Shown here piece after piece: positions 59,762 to 64,000 of a stretch of 64,000 nucleotides of DNA. Position 1 is the first letter of the stretch. Each line of letters begins with the position of its first letter. The notes under the pieces are model-generated. The model saw only the letters and a program-made list of their open reading frames with translations. It was not told where the DNA came from and ran no database searches. The translations under genes were made by a program, and so were the position numbers. The stretch is from Alphaproteobacteria bacterium (GTDB lineage: Bacteria; Myxococcota_A; UBA796; GCA-2862545): the NCBI GenBank assembly GCA_020632925.1, contig JACKER010000007.1:1038501-1102500 (forward strand). Direction: 5' to 3'.

Positions 59762-61489
59762 CTACTTCGGACAGACCGCGTTCGCCGCGAAGTCCCAGCA
59801 CAACGTGATCTGGCTGCTCCCCTGGAAGTCCTGGTTCCAGGTGTGGGGGGCGCCCGACTCGGGTTCCAGCGTCAGGCGATGACCTCCCGCCGTCAGCGCT
59901 CCGGTCCACGGGGTCGGCCCCATCGACCGGCCGTCGACGGACAGGGTGGCCTTCACCGAGCGAGGAACGGACAGGATCTTCACCGGGACACCCGCGGGCT
60001 CGGGCGCTGGTGTGGGTGGCGGGACCGGCACGGGGACCGGTGCGGGCTCTGGCACGGGATCCGGCGCGACGGGAACCGGCGTGGGCACCGGCGGCGGTGT
60101 CGGCCTGGGCGTCGTCGGGCGTGGCTGGAGGGGCGTCGGCGGAGGCGTCGGGACGGTGACGGGGCTCGGCTCGGGCTTGGGCTCGGGCTCGGGCTGGGGC
60201 TCGGGCTCGGGCACCGGCTCCACGGGGCTCGGGGGTGGTGTGGTCACCACCGGAACGGGATCGGGGGACGGTGGATCCGAGGTCTCGGTCGGGCCGAAGA
60301 GCCACGCGCTCAACCCCACACCCAACAGCACGACGAGCCCGCCCATGCCGGTGAGCACGACCCAGCCCGCACCGCCGGAGGAGGGCTCGGGTCGTGGTCC
60401 CGGCTCGGGCGCGCCCCGGAGCACGGTGTCCTGGTTCGGATCGACGGTCGGCGGTCGCGAGATCGGGGCCGCGCCGACGGTGACGGGCATGTCGTGGGGA
60501 CCGCGCTCGGGGCGGAGCAAGGTGTCCGCGTCGGCGGAGGGGACGGACGCAGGGGGCTCCGAGAGGTACTCGACGGTCGGTTGCGAGGTTCGCCCGATCG
60601 TTCCGCCCGGGGTCGGGTCGCTCACCGAGGGTGCCGCGATGGCCGTGTTCGGTACCACCCCCATCCAGGCCGAGATGCCTGCCGCGGGGAAGGGGAGGCG
60701 CGGGATGACGCCGAGCAGGGCTCCCCGCATCTCGCCGGCCGACCGGTACCGATCCGTCGCTTCGTACCGGGTCGCGCGGTCGATGATCTCCGCGATGGCG
60801 TCGTAGAGGTTCTGGAGCACCTGGGCGCGGACCTGGTCGACGTACAGGTCGTACGGCTCGGTCCCGGTGACCAGGTGGTAGAGCGTGGCACCCGCGCCGT
60901 ACACGTCAGCGGCGGGCCCGACGCCCTTCGCGTCGAGCTTCTGCTCCGGCGCCATGTACGGGATGGTGCCCATCACCGAACCGGTGCGGGTCAGGTGCAT
61001 CGCGTTCGTCTGGATCTGGGCGATGCCGAAGTCCGTCAGCTTGGGCAGTCCCTCGGCCGTCAGCAGGATGTTGTGCGGCTTCACGTCGCGGTGGACGATG
61101 CCGGCTGCGTGCGCCGTGTCCAGGGCGTCGAGCACCTGGGCCATCAGCTCGCAGGCGCTCCTCGGCGCCATCGGCCCACGGGTCCGGACCTTCTCGACCA
61201 GCGATCCGCCGTGCACCAGCTCCATGACGATGAAGGCCAGATCGCCGTCCTCGGCCACGTCGTGCACCATCACGACGTGCGGGTGCTGCAGGCGGGCCAT
61301 CGCGCGCGCCTCGCCCTCGAACCGCGACCGGAGGCGGTGGTTCTTGCCCAGCGCCGGATCCAGGATCTTGATCGCACGGCGGACGTCGAGCCGCGCGTCG
61401 TGGGCCAGCCACACCGACGCCATGCCTCCTTCCCCGAGCTTCGTCAGGAGGTGGTACCGGCCGGCGAGGACCGTCGGGGCGTCGCTGAT
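59762..61489 (-). CDS. Membrane Ser/Thr protein kinase with PEGA-like tail
   Basis: About 575 aa. The kinase domain (GEGGMASVWLAHD P-loop, AIKIL, HRDVKPHN, DFGIAQ, GTIPYMAPEQ) starts within 20 residues of the annotated end. No in-frame ATG, GTG or TTG lies between this fold and the divergent XPB gene: candidates are ATC 61489 (GGAGG five bases before), CTG 61516, or GTG 61591, which would overlap the XPB gene. A membrane helix (about 390-412, VVLTGMGGLVVLLGVGLSAWLF) is followed by a Pro-rich spacer and a small PEGA-like end (KILSVPRSVKATLSVDGRSM). First of three co-directional genes. Confidence 0.85.
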   Translation of the reverse strand: MSDAPTVLAGRYHLLTKLGEGGMASVWLAHDARLDVRRAIKILDPALGKNHRLRSRFEGEARAMARLQHPHVVMVHDVAEDGDLAFIVMELVHGGSLVEKVRTRGPMAPRSACELMAQVLDALDTAHAAGIVHRDVKPHNILLTAEGLPKLTDFGIAQIQTNAMHLTRTGSVMGTIPYMAPEQKLDAKGVGPAADVYGAGATLYHLVTGTEPYDLYVDQVRAQVLQNLYDAIAEIIDRATRYEATDRYRSAGEMRGALLGVIPRLPFPAAGISAWMGVVPNTAIAAPSVSDPTPGGTIGRTSQPTVEYLSEPPASVPSADADTLLRPERGPHDMPVTVGAAPISRPPTVDPNQDTVLRGAPEPGPRPEPSSGGAGWVVLTGMGGLVVLLGVGLSAWLFGPTETSDPPSPDPVPVVTTPPPSPVEPVPEPEPQPEPEPKPEPSPVTVPTPPPTPLQPRPTTPRPTPPPVPTPVPVAPDPVPEPAPVPVPVPPPTPAPEPAGVPVKILSVPRSVKATLSVDGRSMGPTPWTGALTAGGHRLTLEPESGAPHTWNQDFQGSSQITLCWDFAANAVCPK

Positions 61490-61546
61490 GGGGGCCTCCG
61501 GGACGCAATCTACCAGCCCCCCGCCCCGCCGGGGTACATCGTCTCC

Positions 61547-63196
61547 GTGACCTGGGTGCCGGACAACCCGCTGGTCGTCCAGGGCGACCACACGCTGCTG
61601 CTGGAGACGCAGTCGCCTCGCTACGAGGAGGCCCGCGACGCCCTGCTCGCCTTCGCGGAGCTGGTGAAGAGCCCCGAGTACGTCCACACCTGGCGGATCA
61701 CGCCACTGTCGCTGTGGAACGCGGCGGCCGCGGGACACACGCCCGAGGAGGTGGAGGCGACCCTCACCCGTTTCGCGCGGTACCCCGTCCCCCAGAACGT
61801 CCTGGCCACGGTCCGCGAGAAGATGGCCCGCTACGGGACGGTGCGGCTGGTGCGCGACGGCGCCGAGCTGCGCCTCGAGGTGGACGATCCGATTCGCCTG
61901 GCCGAGCTCCGTAGCCTCAAGACCGTCGCGGACCTCATCGGGCCCGACGCCGGCAGCCACGGGGCGAAGGTGCTCGCCCGCCGGCGCGGCGAGATCAAGC
62001 AGGCGCTGCTCGCGGCGGGTCACCCGGTGGAGGACCTCGCCGGGTACGAGCCCGGCACGAGCCTGACGATGGCGCTGAGCGACGCCACCGCGCTCCGCGA
62101 GTACCAGATCGAGGCGGTGGACCGCTTCCTCGGCGGCGAGACGGGCGGCAGCGGGGTCGTCGTGCTCCCGTGCGGCGCCGGGAAGACGCTCGTGGGCATC
62201 GGCGCGATGGTCCGGCTCGGGATGCGGACGCTGGTGCTCTGCGCCGGGCACACCGCGCTCCAGCAGTGGAAGCAGGAGATCCTGGCGCGCACGACGCTGA
62301 CCGAGGAGGAGGTGGGCGAGTACGAGGGCACCCACCAGCGGCTGTTCCCGGTCACGCTCACGACGTACCAGCTGCTCACGTGGCGTCCGTCGGCGAACGA
62401 GGTGCCGCCGCACTTCCGCGTGTTCCACGAGGCGGGGTGGGGGCTCGTGATCTACGACGAGGTCCACCTGTTGCCCGCGCCGATCTTCCGCGAGACCGCG
62501 TGGCTGCAGGCCCGGCGGCGACTCGGGCTGACGGCGACGCTGGTGCGCGAGGACGGGCGCGAGGGCGACGTGTTCGCCCTGGTCGGCCCCAAGCGCTTCG
62601 ACCTGCCCTGGCGGACGCTCGAGCACCAGGGATGGATCGCGACCGCCACCTGCATCGAGGTCCGGGTGCCGCTGACCGACGAGGATCGGCTCGCGTACGT
62701 GGGGGCGCCCAGCAAGCGGGCGTTCACCATCGCCGTGCGCAGCCCGCGCAAGCTGGTGGCCCTCGAGAGGCTGCTCGAACGGCACCGCGAGGACCCCACG
62801 CTCGTCATCGGGACGGATCTGCAGCAGCTCGAGTGGATCGCGCGCCGATTCTCGATGCCGCTCATCACCGGCAAGACCTCGCGCAAGGAGCGGGACGAGC
62901 TGTTCGCTGGCTTCCGAGCCGGCGAGCGCATGGTGCTGGCCGTCTCCAAGGTGGGGAACTTCTCGGTCGACCTGCCGAACGCGAGCGTCGCGATCCAGGT
63001 GTCGGGGACGTGGGGGAGCCGCCAGGAGGAGGCGCAGCGGCTCGGTCGCGTGCTGCGCCCCAAGCCCGACGGCGGCAGCGCCACCTTCTACGCGGTGGTG
63101 AGCGCCGAGACCTCGGAGCAGACGCTCGCCGAGCACCGCCAGCTCTTCCTCGCCGAGCAGGGCTATCCGTACCGGATCGAGACGGGGCTCGCGTAG
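61547..63196 (+). CDS. Bacterial XPB-type DNA helicase
   Basis: 549 aa from GTG 61547. N-terminal damage-recognition-like domain (WVPDNPLVVQGDHTLLLE), then SF2 helicase motifs: LPCGAGKTLVGIG (Walker A, about 207), YDEVHLL (DEVH, about 303), LGLTATLVREDGREGD including the XPB RED motif (about 325-340) and VI motif EEAQRLGRVLRP. A 3'-5' helicase used in DNA repair, similar to mycobacterial Rv0861c. The next gene starts immediately after the stop. Confidence 0.92.
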   Translation: MTWVPDNPLVVQGDHTLLLETQSPRYEEARDALLAFAELVKSPEYVHTWRITPLSLWNAAAAGHTPEEVEATLTRFARYPVPQNVLATVREKMARYGTVRLVRDGAELRLEVDDPIRLAELRSLKTVADLIGPDAGSHGAKVLARRRGEIKQALLAAGHPVEDLAGYEPGTSLTMALSDATALREYQIEAVDRFLGGETGGSGVVVLPCGAGKTLVGIGAMVRLGMRTLVLCAGHTALQQWKQEILARTTLTEEEVGEYEGTHQRLFPVTLTTYQLLTWRPSANEVPPHFRVFHEAGWGLVIYDEVHLLPAPIFRETAWLQARRRLGLTATLVREDGREGDVFALVGPKRFDLPWRTLEHQGWIATATCIEVRVPLTDEDRLAYVGAPSKRAFTIAVRSPRKLVALERLLERHREDPTLVIGTDLQQLEWIARRFSMPLITGKTSRKERDELFAGFRAGERMVLAVSKVGNFSVDLPNASVAIQVSGTWGSRQEEAQRLGRVLRPKPDGGSATFYAVVSAETSEQTLAEHRQLFLAEQGYPYRIETGLA

Positions 63197-64000
63197 GTGC
63201 GGCGGGCCGTCAGCGTCCTGTCCGTCGCCGACCCGGGCATCTGGGCGGAGCTCGCCGTCCACGTCGACCTCGACCGGTACGTGATCGAGACGGTGGACGA
63301 GCGCACCCGGCTGGTCGATCCCTCGTTCGAGGCGCTGGTCCCGGCCCTCGCCGATCAAGGGTTGCCGGTGCTGCTCCGCTGGAAGCGACGGCCGGTTCAG
63401 GTGGTGGAGCGTGCGGTCCGCGAGCTGACCGACGTGATCCGAACGCTCGCGCCGAGCACGCGGCAGGTGCTCCTCCGGGCCCAGCGCCACGCCACCGGGG
63501 AGGGGCGGCTGCACGGGCGATGCGCCTGGGATCCGACCACCGACGGAGAACACGTCCGCCGCCTGCTGTCCTCGGGCCTGATCGAGCGGGTGCCCGAGGA
63601 AGAGGACGTCTGGGTCCTGAACCCCGATCTGCCGGAACCCGAGCCGCCGGCCTTCGACGCCGAGGACGCGGTGATGGAGGAAACCGAGGATCTGGGCGAG
63701 GCGGGCGCGGGCCCGATCGCCCTGCTGCACGACGTAGCCTCGCTCGCGGTGGCGATCGACGCGATCGGACCGCGGCGGACCGCGGCGGGCACCCTCTCCA
63801 AGACCGACGTGCGCAAGCTGTGCCGTCACCTCGGGCTGTCCGACGTCGACCTGGCCGCGGATCCGCGTTGGGGGAGGGCCCTGCGCGCGCTCGAGGCGCT
63901 CGGTGCCGTCACCGTCGACCCGTTCACCCGGACCCTGCACCTCGATCTCGGGCTGGAGGTGCTGCTCCAGGGAGACACGCCGGACGCCGTGGACCACCTC
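63197..64000 (+). CDS. XPB-partner protein, helicase C-terminal-associated type (3' end cut)
   Basis: 268 codons, open to the window end. GTG 63197 directly follows the XPB stop. Two winged-helix-like segments: RQVLLRAQRHATGEGRLHGR...VRRLLSSGLIERV and LHDVASLAVAIDAIGP..TAAGTLSKTDVRKLCRHLG. The second resembles proteins annotated Helicase_C_3 (XPB/Ssl2-like) such as the mycobacterial gene next to Rv0861c. It is probably the functional partner of the helicase. Assignment by pattern and context. Confidence 0.7.
   Translation, partial: MRRAVSVLSVADPGIWAELAVHVDLDRYVIETVDERTRLVDPSFEALVPALADQGLPVLLRWKRRPVQVVERAVRELTDVIRTLAPSTRQVLLRAQRHATGEGRLHGRCAWDPTTDGEHVRRLLSSGLIERVPEEEDVWVLNPDLPEPEPPAFDAEDAVMEETEDLGEAGAGPIALLHDVASLAVAIDAIGPRRTAAGTLSKTDVRKLCRHLGLSDVDLAADPRWGRALRALEALGAVTVDPFTRTLHLDLGLEVLLQGDTPDAVDHL

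Noticed and set aside
59747..63997. Very long open frames of more than 1,100 codons on the strand opposite real genes (e.g. 59762-63997 minus, 49733-53917 plus, 33050-37348 minus).
   Set aside because: They are shadows caused by high GC at third codon positions; their translations are Arg/Pro/Ala-rich without motifs, while the opposite strand or another frame encodes recognised proteins.
1..64000. Prophage, insertion sequence, restriction-modification or toxin-antitoxin genes.
   Set aside because: I found no integrase, transposase, methyltransferase or toxin-type motifs in any translated frame.

Overview
The window is very GC-rich and gene-dense, and it looks like a chromosomal segment of a Myxococcota-type bacterium (the former Deltaproteobacteria). 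This is inferred from several features together: many lipoproteins with clear lipoboxes, MopE-type and TSP3-type Asp-rich repeats, secreted parallel beta-helix proteins, three Ser/Thr kinases (two with Pro/Ala-rich extracytoplasmic tails), a DUF4423/TIGR02147-type regulator, a textbook sigma-54 promoter, and a Cys-Cys-Gly/TM/Arg C-terminal sorting signal resembling MYXO-CTERM. I saw no rRNA, tRNA, CRISPR, phage or transposase genes. Genes are tightly packed, with many 4-bp GTGA or ATGA stop/start overlaps.

Layout. 0-7.5 kb: end of a beta-helix gene, lipB, tmk, a MepA-like peptidase, two large secreted beta-helix proteins and a hypothetical protein. 7.5-11.7 kb (minus): a DUF1549-like c-type cytochrome lipoprotein, a DUF1501 Tat protein, a small cytochrome c lipoprotein and a PA14/fibro-slime lipoprotein. 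11.9-15.4 kb: an adenylate cyclase-FHA protein divergent from a membrane Ser/Thr kinase that is coupled to a TPR protein. 15.3-20.6 kb: HTTM membrane protein, three lipoproteins (two are paralogues) and a DUF4423 regulator. 20.6-22 kb: an insertion-like repeat element and three small membrane proteins. 22.1-24.2 kb: a sigma-54 promoter driving a beta-propeller/di-haem cytochrome lipoprotein. 24-28.7 kb: small lipoproteins, a PlsC-type acyltransferase with an atypical SDR, and a GNAT. 28.7-37.1 kb (minus): one co-directional run from a three-domain fusion (ferritin-like, DUF362, alpha/beta-hydrolase) through a CrtI-like FAD enzyme, SDR, lipoprotein and FAD-linked oxidase to an ECF sigma factor and its likely membrane partner. 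37-44.7 kb: a beta-barrel-like protein, then a minus operon of disordered protein, DUF2505, M1 peptidase, PhyH dioxygenase and Tat amidohydrolase. 44.7-50.9 kb: tyrS, TSP3-thioredoxin lipoprotein, a PDZ lipoprotein, a metallophosphoesterase and an old-yellow-enzyme. 51-56.4 kb: kinase-AAA-TPR signalling protein, yidD, sirtuin, orphan protein. 56.4-61.5 kb (minus): kinase, PEGA-like protein, FG-GAP/MopE lipoprotein. 61.5-64 kb: bacterial XPB helicase and its partner, cut by the window end.

The most interesting non-coding signals are: (i) a 73-bp element present twice (11788-11860 and 19569-19641) in front of two lipoprotein genes, one copy abutting the DUF4423 regulator; (ii) a 228-bp segment at 20605-20832 with inverted heptamer arrays and a 20-bp direct repeat at both sides, which looks like a MITE-type insertion; (iii) a structured-RNA candidate at 6730-6875 with mutually exclusive stems; (iv) two genes (M1 peptidase, kinase at 59.8-61.5 kb) whose conserved N-termini lack an ATG, GTG or TTG start.
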